From NCBI GenBank assembly GCA_038040485.1, contig JBBPIE010000021.1, positions 1-64,000 on the forward strand: 64,000 nt of DNA, given 5' to 3'. A program made the translations under genes and the position numbers. The notes beneath the pieces were generated by a model. That model did no database searches. It saw only the letters and a list, made by a program, of their open reading frames with translations, and was not told where the DNA came from. The DNA is from Onstottus_B arcticum. Its GTDB lineage: Bacteria; Acidobacteriota; Blastocatellia; UBA7656. Every line of letters starts with the position of its first letter. Position 1 is the stretch's first letter. Positions 24,223 to 33,466 of the stretch are shown here, piece by piece.

Positions 24223-24240
24223 GGATACAATCGCTCCGCT

Positions 24241-25521
24241 ATGAAGATCCTCGTTATCGGCTCGGGCGGCCGCGAGCATGCCGTCTGCTGGAAGCTCAAA
24301 CAGTCACCACATACAACGAAGCTTTACTGCGCGCCGGGTAACGCCGGCATCGCCCAGGTCGCTACCTGCATGCAAGCTGACGTGAACGACGCCTCCGGCA
24401 TCGCTGAACTGGCTGAATCAATCGGCGCCGAGCTGACCTTGATAGGACCCGAAGCGCCGCTCGTAGCCGGAGTGGCCGAGGCCTTTCAAGCGCGCGGCTT
24501 GAGGATGGTTGGGCCGTCAGCGAAAGCCGCACTGCTCGAAGGCAGCAAGATCTTCGCAAAGCAGTTCATGGCGCGGCATTCCATTCCGACTGCGCGGTTT
24601 GTTGCTTGCGATTCGCCCGAGTTAGCGCATGCAGCTCTCAAGTCAGAGTTCGAGTTTCCTGTCGTGGTCAAAGCCGACGGTCTCGCCGCAGGCAAGGGCG
24701 TTCGCATAGCTCAGGGCCAAGGCGAGTTTGACGAGGCGATCAACTCGATGATGCTCGACAAAGTGTTTGGCAGCGCGGGCGCGCGCATCGTCCTCGAAGA
24801 GTGTCTCACCGGTCGCGAGGCGTCGTTGATGGTCTTCACCGACGGCCGCGACTACAAGGCCATCGTTCCGGCGCAGGACTACAAGCGAGTAAACGACGGC
24901 GACGCCGGACTCAATACAGGAGGGATGGGCTCGTTTTCGACACCGAGCTTGATTGACGATGCGGCGCTGGCTCGAATCGCGCGCGAGATCGTCGAGCCGA
25001 CGCTCGCAGGAATGTTTTCAGAAGGGAGGCCATTCAGCGGCGTTCTTTACACGGGTCTGATGTTCACCGACGACGGACCGAAGGTGATCGAGTACAACGC
25101 GCGGCTTGGCGACCCCGAGACTCAAGCCGTGATGATGAGACTCGAGGGCGACCTCGTTGAGATCCTGGATGCGATCGTTGACTCACAGATCGGTTCAACC
25201 TCGATCAACTGGAGCGGCGATTCATCAGTCTGCGTGGTAGCGGCGTCGGGTGGCTATCCCGGCGAGTTTGAAAAAGGGAAAGTCGTCAGCGGGCTCGACG
25301 AAGCAACCTCCACTGACGGAGTAGCCGTATTTCACGCCGGTACCAAGCTTGTCGAGGGCGGCCGCCTGGTGACTTCAGGCGGCCGCGTGCTTGGCGTGAC
25401 TGCTCGAGCCGCGACGCTCCAAAAGGCGCGCGACCAGGCATATGAAGCAATGAGCAAGATCAGCTTCGACGGCCTGCACTACCGGACCGACATCGCGCAA
25501 CGCCGCGCGGATGATCTCTAG
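24241..25521 (+). CDS. purD: phosphoribosylamine-glycine ligase
   Basis: A 426-residue ATP-grasp enzyme of normal length: MKILVIGSGGREHAVCWKL at the N-terminus, LIGPEAPLVAGVAEAF, SKIFAKQFMARHSIPTARF, VVKADGLAAGKGVRIAQ (ATP-grasp), EEFLTG-like EECLTGREASLM, GLNTGGMGSFST and EYNARLGDPETQAVM. It joins glycine to phosphoribosylamine in de novo purine synthesis. The ATG at 24241 has no SD; TACAAT lies 9 nt before it. It ends 24 nt from a convergent gene. No other pur genes are nearby. Confidence 0.96.
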   Translation: MKILVIGSGGREHAVCWKLKQSPHTTKLYCAPGNAGIAQVATCMQADVNDASGIAELAESIGAELTLIGPEAPLVAGVAEAFQARGLRMVGPSAKAALLEGSKIFAKQFMARHSIPTARFVACDSPELAHAALKSEFEFPVVVKADGLAAGKGVRIAQGQGEFDEAINSMMLDKVFGSAGARIVLEECLTGREASLMVFTDGRDYKAIVPAQDYKRVNDGDAGLNTGGMGSFSTPSLIDDAALARIAREIVEPTLAGMFSEGRPFSGVLYTGLMFTDDGPKVIEYNARLGDPETQAVMMRLEGDLVEILDAIVDSQIGSTSINWSGDSSVCVVAASGGYPGEFEKGKVVSGLDEATSTDGVAVFHAGTKLVEGGRLVTSGGRVLGVTARAATLQKARDQAYEAMSKISFDGLHYRTDIAQRRADDL

Positions 25522-25545
25522 CCTCTCAACGCTCTCGAACCATCG

Positions 25546-27177
25546 TCACTTTTTCCTGGCCCGCTTCATCGCAGACATCCGCTGCGCATGTCCGGCCCGG
25601 TTTTGCCTTAAGAACTGGCGGAGCTTGTTGATCGGGTCCGTGGTCTTCAAAGACTTGAGCGCCGCGGCCGCTGAAGAGCTTGGCGGATACGCGTCTTCCT
25701 GAAGTATGAAGCTGAAGTCAGTTTGCGCCGCCATGTAGTGGCACTGCATGCAGCTTGTGTACTCTTGAAGGTACGTCTCCATCGTCAGGTTCGAGACAGG
25801 ATCGTTGGTGCTCGTAGTCGGGCTTGCCGGAAAAGGACAGTCGCAGTTGTACGGATAGTTGGCGCCAACCTGGAACTGGTTTTGAGAAGCCGGCCACTGT
25901 GTAGCTACAAGCTGATAGTACTGCCACACGGTGTTTGCTCCGAGCTGTTGAACGAGAAACTGCTGAAACATATTGTTGATGCACTTCGTGCAGCCGGTTA
26001 TGTCCTGCACACGGTTCACCTCAACCGCAGGGGTCGAAGCTGGATTCGGAATCGGCGGAGTAATCGGGTCTGGCTGGTAGTCGTAGCCGTCGGGGTTCGT
26101 AGCGCTACCGTTGTTGAACGAGTAGGCGCCTGACGGCTTTGTTTGGGCGCAGCTCGGCGGGTCCGGATTCACTTGCGGCACATTGTCGACCTGCTCGAAC
26201 GTGGACCAGACCCATTCGCGGAACGGGCTCAACTTGTTGGCGATGTGCAAACCTACAAGCGCCATCTTCGCACACCGGCATGACGTGCCCGGGTTGTCGA
26301 CGAGTATCGCGTTGACCCAGTAGTAGCGGCTATCGTCTTCACCGGGCTTCAACTCACGCCAAGCGGCTTTGACCTCCATCGCGCCGTACGAACCTCCGTT
26401 TGCCGGAGTAGTGGATGAGAAGTCGATCGGGGTGTTCGCGTTGGTTGGCAGGTTCGCCCGGATGTACATCGGCAGGTTGAACGGATTCGGGGTCGGCGCG
26501 TTGGCTACGTACTCATACTCGGACTGATTCGTCCGAATCTCATATCGAACATAAGTGTTGTTCTGCGCAATGAGCGGACCAGTAAACGCCTGGTTTACTC
26601 CGTTCAACACCGAGTCCATCTTGGACTGCATAACCAGCAGCTTGGCGCCCTTAGGCCCGCACGGACTCGCCGGGCAGGTCGGGTTCGCGCTGGAGCTGAG
26701 CGCGTATGACGGCCACGGGCTCGGAACGCCCGGCTGCTTGGTCGACGGATCGATTGGGCGGAACAACTCGTAGTCGGCCTTCCAGGTTTCCCAGACGCGT
26801 GTCCCGGGACTTCCCATATTCACGCCGGAACTCGTGTTCGGAACGCCTCGAACGGGCAGTCCAGTTCCCGACTCGATCGCGGCCGGCCAGTTCAAAGCGA
26901 TAAACTCCTGCCACGAGTAATAGTCGAAGAAGGGCCTTGCCTGTTCGGGCGTCGGAGTGTCATGAGGCGGAAGAGCAAAAGGTATGCTGGCGCTCATCAC
27001 TGGCGGCGGCATCGTTGGCAACGGCGGGCACGTCACCAATCCGGTAGGCGCGCAGGTTGGAGCTGCCGCTTTCATCCGGCGCTGCTTGCCCTTGACTGCC
27101 TGTTCGGCGGCGATCTGAGAAACCGCAAAGACAATCGAAAGAACTACGACTACTAGCTGCTTGACTTGCTTCTTCAT
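25546..27177 (-). CDS. exported monohaem cytochrome-like protein of unknown role
   Basis: A 543-residue protein with a signal peptide (KQLVVVVLSIVFAVSQIAAE). It has a conserved-looking core WQEFIALNWPA, RVWETWKADYELF, AAWRELKPGEDDSRYYWVNA, LVGLHIANKLSPFREWVWST and FEQVDNVP. Near the C-terminus lies SCMQCHYMA, a CxxCH haem c motif; a second pair, GCTKCINN, lacks the His. The combination of a large Trp/Tyr-rich domain with one c-type haem site suggests a periplasmic redox protein. I do not know its substrate. ATG 27177 has AAGGAG 11 nt upstream. It is the last gene of a three-gene minus-strand set with two small proteins. Confidence 0.7.
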   Translation of the reverse strand: MKKQVKQLVVVVLSIVFAVSQIAAEQAVKGKQRRMKAAAPTCAPTGLVTCPPLPTMPPPVMSASIPFALPPHDTPTPEQARPFFDYYSWQEFIALNWPAAIESGTGLPVRGVPNTSSGVNMGSPGTRVWETWKADYELFRPIDPSTKQPGVPSPWPSYALSSSANPTCPASPCGPKGAKLLVMQSKMDSVLNGVNQAFTGPLIAQNNTYVRYEIRTNQSEYEYVANAPTPNPFNLPMYIRANLPTNANTPIDFSSTTPANGGSYGAMEVKAAWRELKPGEDDSRYYWVNAILVDNPGTSCRCAKMALVGLHIANKLSPFREWVWSTFEQVDNVPQVNPDPPSCAQTKPSGAYSFNNGSATNPDGYDYQPDPITPPIPNPASTPAVEVNRVQDITGCTKCINNMFQQFLVQQLGANTVWQYYQLVATQWPASQNQFQVGANYPYNCDCPFPASPTTSTNDPVSNLTMETYLQEYTSCMQCHYMAAQTDFSFILQEDAYPPSSSAAAALKSLKTTDPINKLRQFLRQNRAGHAQRMSAMKRARKK

Positions 27178-27303
27178 AATCGTCCGTGCTCCTTTCGCGA
27201 AGGAAATTTCAGTACATGATTGTTCGCTTATGAACGATGGCGGCTCACAAGCAAGGGTGTGTAATCAACTCACTCGACTGGTCTGCGAACGCAAGACAAC
27301 GGC

Positions 27304-27678
27304 TTACTGCGCAAGCCGCGCGTTCGCTGCAACTGCCTGGAAGCGGCAGACCAGCGTTCCGTTGGTTTCGTAGTCGAGCCGGAATTCGATCAGCTCTTCC
27401 GGGTCGAGCGCGGCAGCCGTCGCGGCGACAGAGCGCCCGAATTCAGCCAGTGGCTTCCAAACTACTCCTGCAGTTAGCGGCTTCGAGACGGTGCCCCGGT
27501 CCACGAAGTCGACGACCCGCTCGAGCACGAGACAGAAGTCCTCTAGCGGATCAGCCGATTCGAAACGGATGATCAAGTCACCGCCTTCGGTTCGGGTCTC
27601 GGTTACGACGTGGCGCCTGAGATTGCCGAGCTTTTGATTGACGGGTCTCAACGCTCGCATCTCGTCGCAGTAGTCCAT
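27304..27678 (-). CDS. hypothetical protein, middle gene of cytochrome-like set
   Basis: A 124-residue soluble protein without signal peptide: MDYCDEMRALRPVNQKLGNL, IIRFESADPLEDFCLVLERV, ELIEFRLDYETNGTLVCRFQ. Secondary structure looks alpha/beta. I do not recognise the family. It lies 41 nt after the small protein at 27720-28004 and 126 nt before the cytochrome-like gene, on the same strand, so an operon is likely. Three Cys residues could bind a metal or be structural, but no motif supports this. Confidence 0.6.
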   Translation of the reverse strand: MDYCDEMRALRPVNQKLGNLRRHVVTETRTEGGDLIIRFESADPLEDFCLVLERVVDFVDRGTVSKPLTAGVVWKPLAEFGRSVAATAAALDPEELIEFRLDYETNGTLVCRFQAVAANARLAQ

Positions 27679-27719
27679 GTCGGATTTCGTGACGACCTCA
27701 GCGCATATCCGAGGGGCTA

Positions 27720-28004
27720 CTACGGCTGAAACCCGTCATCCATCCACTGCTGATAAGTGTTGAGCTGGTCCTGATTCCAGTAAGGCCCGCCCATGGGCAT
27801 CTGCGGCTGACAGTCGCCCGTTAGTGAAGCGTACACGGCGCGGGCGTGCGAGTGGTCGGGGAACGGGCCGCAGTTCATTACCTTGCCGCCGGCCGCGGCC
27901 GACATGTAGGGGTAGTCGCTGAGCTTCACCCCCATCCCCCTCATGTGTTGAATGTCGGTCGGCGTGAACAGTGGCAGGATGTCTGTTTTGAAAGAGACTG
28001 GCAT
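27720..28004 (-). CDS. small protein with cytochrome-cap-like DILPLF motif
   Basis: A 94-residue protein. The ATG at 28004 is chosen for its site GGAGGAAACAG just upstream; the longer frame to 28109 lacks one. It begins MPVSFKTDILPLFTPTDIQH and ends NQDQLNTYQQWMDDGFQP. The D-I-x-P-L-F start and WMDDG end resemble the ends of small haem c domains (DIxPIF ... L..WI..G), yet no CxxCH is present between them; there are only two Cys (MNCGPF, GDCQPQ). It could be a haem-less relative or bind copper through its His/Met residues. It is first in the set with the cytochrome-like protein. Confidence 0.65.
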   Translation of the reverse strand: MPVSFKTDILPLFTPTDIQHMRGMGVKLSDYPYMSAAAGGKVMNCGPFPDHSHARAVYASLTGDCQPQMPMGGPYWNQDQLNTYQQWMDDGFQP

Positions 28005-28538
28005 TCTGTTTCCTCCGTGTCTTGAAATGCGCTGCTGAAACGCCGCGCGGTTGGCCGCGGAGAGTGGAGAACTCGATCCGCGTGGACATTGGATTACTGC
28101 GCGTAGCACCGGCGGTGCTTGCCGGAGTTTCTACACACCTGATAAGCAACACTCTCTGATCAACGCGTTAAGGAGTTTCTGGGCTCTCGGATTATGACGG
28201 GCGGCACTATATCGCCGTAGCTCCTGCCTGTCAAGAACCTGGTGATAAAATGTACACACAGGGATGGCAACGATCTCAGAGAGGCGGCCGCGAGACTACA
28301 GCCAACGAAGCAACGGTCGGGTGGTTGGCAGAAGCAACGAGTAATGCGCGATCCGTGATGCGCGATCCGTGATGCGTGATCCGTGATGCGTGACCGGAAC
28401 GAGTCGCCGGCTGTTAATCATCTCAGGGGCTTGAGCCTGTCTCACTTCACGGATCACGCTTCACGGATCACGCTTCACGGATCACGCTTCACGGATCACT
28501 CTTCACGGATCACGCGTCACGAATCCCGGCTGATAGAG
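28005..28538. other. 534-nt intergenic region with a long GTGATGC-type array
   Basis: No gene. 28338-28523 carries an inverted array: the left arm has CGTGATGCGCGATCCGTGAT and GCGTGATCCGTGATGCGTGA; the right arm has five iterations of CACGGATCACGCTT. Loop about 50 nt. The same words occur at 19347 and 56432. The rest of the region shows nothing I can identify. Confidence 0.8.
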
Positions 28539-31013
28539 TCAAGGCAGGCCGATCCGTTCAACCAAGCGCGCAAATCGCGGATCGCTGTGAAGCCAGTCGA
28601 ACCGTGGGTCGACTTTGAGGAAAACCAGATAGTCCGCGCGCTCGTTCAGCGCGCGTTCGAGCGCGTTGAACGTCTCTTCCTTGTCCCTGAGACCCGAATG
28701 GATGAGCGCGATGCTGTAGGATGAAACGTAGCGTTCCGAGGACTGGCGTTGAAGATCCGTAAGTATTTTTTGAGCTTCGTCCTTTTTGCCCGCCAGCCCA
28801 TACGTGTTCGCAAGCTCGGCCCGCAACATAAGCGAGCCGCTCGAAGCAGCGCTTTGAAATTTTTCGATGGCCTGTTCGTACTTCCCCTTCTGCGCGTAAG
28901 CCTGGCCAAGGTATCGCTGGGCAACAAAGAAACTTGGTTCCAGCTCCAACACCTTTTGGCACGCCGCGATCGAATCGTCGAACCGATGTGCGAAGAAGTA
29001 CACGAGCCCGAAGTTTGAACGGATGACAAGCGAAGTCGAATCCAACTCTTGCGCGCGGTTGGTCTCGGTGATCGCCTTATCCTGGCGCCCAAGCGCCGCA
29101 AGCATGACCGAGTACCATTGATGCGCTTGAGCCGACTTCGGGTTTAGCGACTGGGCGGTTTTAAACTCCCTCTCCGCCGCCGTCCACTGCCAATCTCCTC
29201 TAAACAACGCAAACGCAAGCGAGGTGTGGGCTTCCGCCATGTTGTCGTCGATGTCCAGAGCCTTGCGCGCTTCGGCCTTGGCCATTGCGAACGCCTCGGC
29301 GGGAGGTCGCTGGCCGTAGCTTGCAAGCATATTGTAGCAATCTGCCAGGCCTGCGTGCGCCAGCGCGTAATTCGGCTTCAGCGCCACAGCTTTGTCCAAG
29401 TACTCAATTGCCTTGTTAAACCCTTCGGTCGAGCGTTGACTTAAGTAGTTGCGGCCCTTCGCGTACATATCCTCGGCATCCAGCTCCTTGCGCCGCTCAT
29501 CACTGATCTTTACCCCGAGCTTGTCCAGGACGCTCCGAGCGAGGCGGTGGTGCGCCATCATCAGGTCTGAAAACCTCAGCGTCTCCTGCTGGCTCCAGAT
29601 GCGAGTCTGGTCTCGAGCATCCGTGAGCTCCGCGTTTACCGAGATGCTCCCGTCGCGGTTGTTGATTCGCCCGGTCAGAAGTGCGCTGACTCCAAGGTCT
29701 TTAGCGATGGTATTGAAATCCTCCCGGTCCCGGTATTGCTGGACCGCGCCATAAGAGATCACCCTCAGATTGGGAAGATCATAGAGCTGATTGATAATCC
29801 CTTCAGTTATTTCGGCGGTGACGGCGTCCATCTTCGAATCACCGGTCTTATTTGAGAAGGGTAGGATCGCGACTGAATCGATGGGGCGTCTCGTGCTGAC
29901 GAACGTGATCGCAACGGCTGCGATGACTGCGGCGCCCAACACAAAAAACGTGGTCTTCTTATGCCGTTTGATTTCGCTGACCAGGTATTCGGCGCTGGAG
30001 GTGGTGCGAACCGGCTGGTTAGATGCGCCCAGCTCGATGGTGTCGCTGGAACCTGATCGCGCTTCGCCGCTCGAGCTGCGGCGGCCCATGACTGCATCGC
30101 GAGCCCACTCGGGCGGCGCCGAATGCTCGATCTCCGCTTCAACCTCGAGTCGCTGCTTGAGTTTCTTTAGATCAATCAACAGCTCCTTGATCGATTGATA
30201 ACGTTCTTCGCGGTTCTTGGCCAGTGCCTTGCCGACGATTCGCTCGAGCTCGGCCGGCACATCGGGCGAGTAGCGCGCGAGCGGAACCTGCTTCTTGGCG
30301 AGAATGCTGGAGATCACGTCGCCAAAGCTCGATCCTTCAAACGGCACTCGCCCGGCGGTCATCTCGTAGAGCACAACTCCAAAGCTGAAGATGTCGGTCC
30401 TTGCATCGACCGTCGCGCCTCGCGCTTGCTCGGGTGACATATAGCTGACGGTGCCCATCACCACACCGGGGTTTGTCTCAACGACTCTCTGGGTAATCGC
30501 AGTCGGATCGATGGCGGTAGCGCCGCTTGCAGGCTCCGTGAGCTTTGCCAGCCCGAAGTCCAAAACCTTAACCACACCGTCGGGCCGCACCATTATGTTT
30601 TCCGGTTTGATGTCGCGATGGGTTATCCCAGCGGCGTGCGCCGTCGCAAGAGCGTTTCCGACTTGTATTGCGATTTCGAAGATCTCCGTGTTCGATAGCC
30701 GCCGGGTCGTCACCAGCTTCCGAAGCGTATCTCCTTCGATAAACTCGGTCGAGATAAAGTGAACCGAGTCAACCTCGCCGATATCAAAAATCGTGATCAG
30801 GTTCGGGTGGTTGAGCGCGGATGCGGCGCGGGCTTCCTGTTGAAAGCGGCGAACGCGGTCTTCGTCCTTCGTGTATTCGGCGGACAAAAACTTGAGGGCG
30901 ATCTTACGGCCGAGCCTTGTATCGCGCGCAAGGTAGACTTCGCCCATTCCGCCCGCACCAAGCGAATCGAGAACCTTGTAAGGACCGATGTTGGTTCCAG
31001 GATCTATGGGCAA
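28539..31013 (-). CDS. Ser/Thr protein kinase with TPR C-terminus, membrane-anchored
   Basis: About 824 residues. Kinase domain first: IGPYKVLDSLGAGGMGEVYL (glycine loop), IALKFL (Lys), GITHRDIKPENIMV (catalytic loop), VLDFGLAKL (DFG), GTVSYMSPEQARG (activation segment). A membrane helix follows (TTFFVLGAAVIAAVAITFV), then SVAILPFSNKTGD, typical of the FlgO/TolB-like region, and at least eight TPRs to the end, KVDPRFDWLHSDPRFARLVE. The TTG at 31013 has GGAGGG 10 nt upstream and gives the usual N-terminus; an ATG at 31109 would add 32 atypical residues. It likely senses through the periplasmic TPR part. Substrates unknown. Its C-terminus identifies the pseudogene at 1291-1498. Confidence 0.9.
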   Translation of the reverse strand: MPIDPGTNIGPYKVLDSLGAGGMGEVYLARDTRLGRKIALKFLSAEYTKDEDRVRRFQQEARAASALNHPNLITIFDIGEVDSVHFISTEFIEGDTLRKLVTTRRLSNTEIFEIAIQVGNALATAHAAGITHRDIKPENIMVRPDGVVKVLDFGLAKLTEPASGATAIDPTAITQRVVETNPGVVMGTVSYMSPEQARGATVDARTDIFSFGVVLYEMTAGRVPFEGSSFGDVISSILAKKQVPLARYSPDVPAELERIVGKALAKNREERYQSIKELLIDLKKLKQRLEVEAEIEHSAPPEWARDAVMGRRSSSGEARSGSSDTIELGASNQPVRTTSSAEYLVSEIKRHKKTTFFVLGAAVIAAVAITFVSTRRPIDSVAILPFSNKTGDSKMDAVTAEITEGIINQLYDLPNLRVISYGAVQQYRDREDFNTIAKDLGVSALLTGRINNRDGSISVNAELTDARDQTRIWSQQETLRFSDLMMAHHRLARSVLDKLGVKISDERRKELDAEDMYAKGRNYLSQRSTEGFNKAIEYLDKAVALKPNYALAHAGLADCYNMLASYGQRPPAEAFAMAKAEARKALDIDDNMAEAHTSLAFALFRGDWQWTAAEREFKTAQSLNPKSAQAHQWYSVMLAALGRQDKAITETNRAQELDSTSLVIRSNFGLVYFFAHRFDDSIAACQKVLELEPSFFVAQRYLGQAYAQKGKYEQAIEKFQSAASSGSLMLRAELANTYGLAGKKDEAQKILTDLQRQSSERYVSSYSIALIHSGLRDKEETFNALERALNERADYLVFLKVDPRFDWLHSDPRFARLVERIGLP

Positions 31014-31176
31014 GACGCGAGGGCCCTCCACGAGTTTCGATGAACAGACAATTAGAAGCCAGTCTGTCGAGCGCGCCTCAACAGATACGACGCGGGCACA
31101 GCTTATCATCCGCTAATGTCGTTTTTCAAACTTACTGGCTTCGCGGGCCCGCGCGAAGTTGCAGAATCGCCGAACG

Positions 31177-31206
31177 TTGACACCGCGCGGGGGCATCAAC
31201 TATCAT
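31177..31206 (+). promoter_or_regulatory. sigma-70 promoter of the methylmalonyl-CoA mutase operon
   Basis: TTGACA (31177-31182), an 18-nt spacer and TATCAT (31201-31206). It lies 75 nt before the ATG of the mutase large subunit in the divergent region shared with the kinase gene. Confidence 0.6.
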
Positions 31207-31280
31207 CCAGTCTACGTTTTAGGGTCGCATTGTCATCGTTACCTGCTGACCTATGTTCACCGAGAATCTCGGGAGAGCGG

Positions 31281-32960
31281 ATGCGCACAACTCAAATTAC
31301 GGACAGAGTTCAGGAGGCCGAGCGCGAGTGGGAAGAGCGCACGCTCAACCCAACTCTAAAGCGAATCCCCGAGAGCAAGACTGAGTTCACAACCGTTTCG
31401 CTGGCACCAGTCGAACGGCTCTACACGCCGAACAGCATTCCAGATTTCGACTACGAAGCTGAGCTCGGGTTCCCGGGCGACCCGCCATACACACGCGGCA
31501 TCCACGCAACCGGGTATCGCGGACGGCTTTGGACGATGCGCCAATTCGCAGGCTTCGGTTCTGCGTTCGACACAAATCAGCGCTTCAAGTATCTCCTCGA
31601 ACACGGGCAGACCGGGTTGTCCGTCGCGTTCGATCTTCCGACATTGATGGGCTACGACTCGGATCATCCGGTCAGCGAAGGCGAGGTGGGAAAGTGCGGC
31701 GTCGCGATCTCGTCGCTCGCGGATATGGAAGTGCTGTTCGATGGAATACCAATCGAACAAGTCACGACTTCGATGACGATCAACGCCCCTGCCTCGATGA
31801 TCTTCGCGATGTTTCTTGCCGCTGCCGAGAAGCAAGGCGCGGACTTGAAGAAGGTCGGCGGCACACTTCAGAACGACATTCTGAAAGAGTACATAGCTCA
31901 AAAGGAATGGATTTATCCGCCGCGGCCGTCGATGCGGCTGATCACCGACACAATCGAGTTCTGCATGAAAGAAGTGCCGCGGTTCAACCCGGTATCGGTC
32001 TCCGGCTATCACATTCGCGAGGCTGGCTCGACCGCGCTTCAAGAACTGGCGTTCACGCTGCGCGACGGCATCGAGTACGTGCAATATGCTGTCGATGCGG
32101 GAATGGACGTCGACGACTTCGTCCCGCGGTTGAGTTTCTTCTTCAATGCGCACAACGACTTTTTTGAAGAGATAGCCAAGTACCGCGCGGCACGAAGAAT
32201 CTGGCACCGCCTGATGGTGGAACGCTTCGGCGCAAAGAATCCGCGTTCGTGGATGCTGCGGTTCCACACTCAAACCGCCGGCGTGTCGCTGACTGCTCAG
32301 CAGCCGTTGAACAACATCGTGCGCGTAGCGATCCAGGCGCTTGCAGGCGTGTTGGGCGGCACTCAATCGCTGCACACCGACGCATATGACGAAGCGCTCG
32401 CCCTGCCTTCAGACGAAGCGGCGCTGATCGCGCTTCGAACTCAACAGATCATCGCTCACGAGTCCGGCGTCGTTAACACGGTAGACCCGCTGGGCGGTTC
32501 ATACTTTCTCGAGAAGCTTACGCGCGATATGGAAGAGGGCGCGTTTGAATACTTCCGAAAGATCGACGGGTTGGGCGGAATGGTTGAGGCCATAGACGCG
32601 GGCTATCCACAACGTGAGATTCAAGACTCGTCGTATGAGTATCAGAAAGCAGTCGAGTGCGGCGACAAGATCATCGTGGGCGTAAACGACTACGTGATGA
32701 GCGACGAGGCCTCGGCGACCAACCTGCTTCAGATCAATGAATCGGTGGCCGAACTTCAAGCCGAGCGCTTGAAAAAGCTGCGGGATGAACGCGACAACGA
32801 CAGAGTCGAGCAAACCCTTGGCGCGCTGGCCGCCGGCGCGCGCGGGCGCGAGAACACGATGCCGTTGTTGTTGGACTGTGTGCGGGCTTATGCGACGCTC
32901 GGAGAGATGTGCGACGCGCTCAAGCCGGTATTCGGGATTTATCAAGAGCCGGCGTTTTGA
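31281..32960 (+). CDS. mcmA1: methylmalonyl-CoA mutase, catalytic subunit of split enzyme
   Basis: A 559-residue TIM-barrel subunit of acyl-CoA mutase: RLYTPNSIPDFDYEAELGFP and GDPPYTRGI (substrate-binding start), YRGRLWTMRQFAGFGSAFDT, LSVAFDLPTLMGYDSDHP, FVPRLSFFFNAHNDFFEEIA, RFHTQTAGVSLTAQQPLNNI, LGGTQSLHTDAYDEALALP. The Tyr of TMRQFAGFG-preceding YR and the NTVDPLGGSYF motif fit methylmalonyl-CoA mutase large subunits. It ends before the B12 domain, which is a separate gene at 33467. It converts methylmalonyl-CoA to succinyl-CoA with adenosylcobalamin. ATG 31281 follows GGGAGAG. It starts the operon. Confidence 0.93.
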   Translation: MRTTQITDRVQEAEREWEERTLNPTLKRIPESKTEFTTVSLAPVERLYTPNSIPDFDYEAELGFPGDPPYTRGIHATGYRGRLWTMRQFAGFGSAFDTNQRFKYLLEHGQTGLSVAFDLPTLMGYDSDHPVSEGEVGKCGVAISSLADMEVLFDGIPIEQVTTSMTINAPASMIFAMFLAAAEKQGADLKKVGGTLQNDILKEYIAQKEWIYPPRPSMRLITDTIEFCMKEVPRFNPVSVSGYHIREAGSTALQELAFTLRDGIEYVQYAVDAGMDVDDFVPRLSFFFNAHNDFFEEIAKYRAARRIWHRLMVERFGAKNPRSWMLRFHTQTAGVSLTAQQPLNNIVRVAIQALAGVLGGTQSLHTDAYDEALALPSDEAALIALRTQQIIAHESGVVNTVDPLGGSYFLEKLTRDMEEGAFEYFRKIDGLGGMVEAIDAGYPQREIQDSSYEYQKAVECGDKIIVGVNDYVMSDEASATNLLQINESVAELQAERLKKLRDERDNDRVEQTLGALAAGARGRENTMPLLLDCVRAYATLGEMCDALKPVFGIYQEPAF

Positions 32961-32966
32961 GCCAGA

Positions 32967-33236
32967 ATGGGAAAGAACAAGGACAATCGGAGGCGACTTG
33001 CCAGTTACCTCGCACGCGTCAAAGAGCACGAGCAAAAGATTGAGCTAGAGAAGGGCCGCGCCAACCCTGACAACAAGCTGATCGAGTACTGGAAGAAAGA
33101 GATCAAAGCTCATGAAGTTCGAATCGAGCGTTTGAGGCGCCGCCTGCCACAGTATTGGAGTGAGTCATGTCTGCTATCGAAACCAAGAAGCCCATACCGA
33201 TTAACCCATCATCGGATGTTCTCGATATGCACCTGA
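32967..33236 (+). CDS. small charged coiled-coil protein between mutase subunits
   Basis: Predicted 89 residues, starting 6 nt after the stop of mcmA1. The first 64 residues (MGKNKDNRRRLASYLARVKE, KKEIKAHEVRIERLRRRLP) are strongly basic and helical, like a small coiled-coil or nucleic-acid-binding protein; the last 25 residues overlap the next frame and look non-conserved. I do not recognise it. It lies inside the operon between two subunits that must work together, so it is probably translated, possibly as a partner of the mutase or as a mobile small-gene insertion. Coding status is moderately supported. Confidence 0.5.
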   Translation: MGKNKDNRRRLASYLARVKEHEQKIELEKGRANPDNKLIEYWKKEIKAHEVRIERLRRRLPQYWSESCLLSKPRSPYRLTHHRMFSICT

Positions 33237-33460
33237 TTGAGTTAGGTGAGGAATGCGCTCGGTTCGTCGCCCTGCTACAAGCCTTGCGCTCGATGGCGGC
33301 AATTCCTGACTGGCTAAGCGAAGACGAACGCAGCCGAACTGATGCCGACCTATATGCCTCGCTATCTCACCTAAGTCATCACGTGCAACCTGCTCTTGAC
33401 GAGTGGGATGGGCTAATTGATGAGATGCCTGAAGACGACGAAGGCGACTCGACCGAATGA
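33167..33460 (+). CDS. small acidic hypothetical protein between mutase subunits
   Basis: A 97-residue protein, MSAIETKKPIPINPSSDVLD followed by MHLIELGEECARFVALLQAL and an acidic tail (GLIDEMPEDDEGDSTE). ATG 33167 has GGAGTGAG 4-10 nt upstream. It overlaps the preceding small frame by 70 nt and ends 6 nt before mcmA2. Its acidic character next to a basic neighbour suggests the two could form a complex, which is inference. No catalytic motif seen and no family recognised. Confidence 0.55.
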   Translation: MSAIETKKPIPINPSSDVLDMHLIELGEECARFVALLQALRSMAAIPDWLSEDERSRTDADLYASLSHLSHHVQPALDEWDGLIDEMPEDDEGDSTE

Positions 33461-33466
33461 TCATCT

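Noticed and set aside
31014..31280. cobalamin riboswitch before the B12-dependent mutase genes
   Set aside because: No B12-box-like sequence or long structured leader; a plain sigma-70 promoter fits better.
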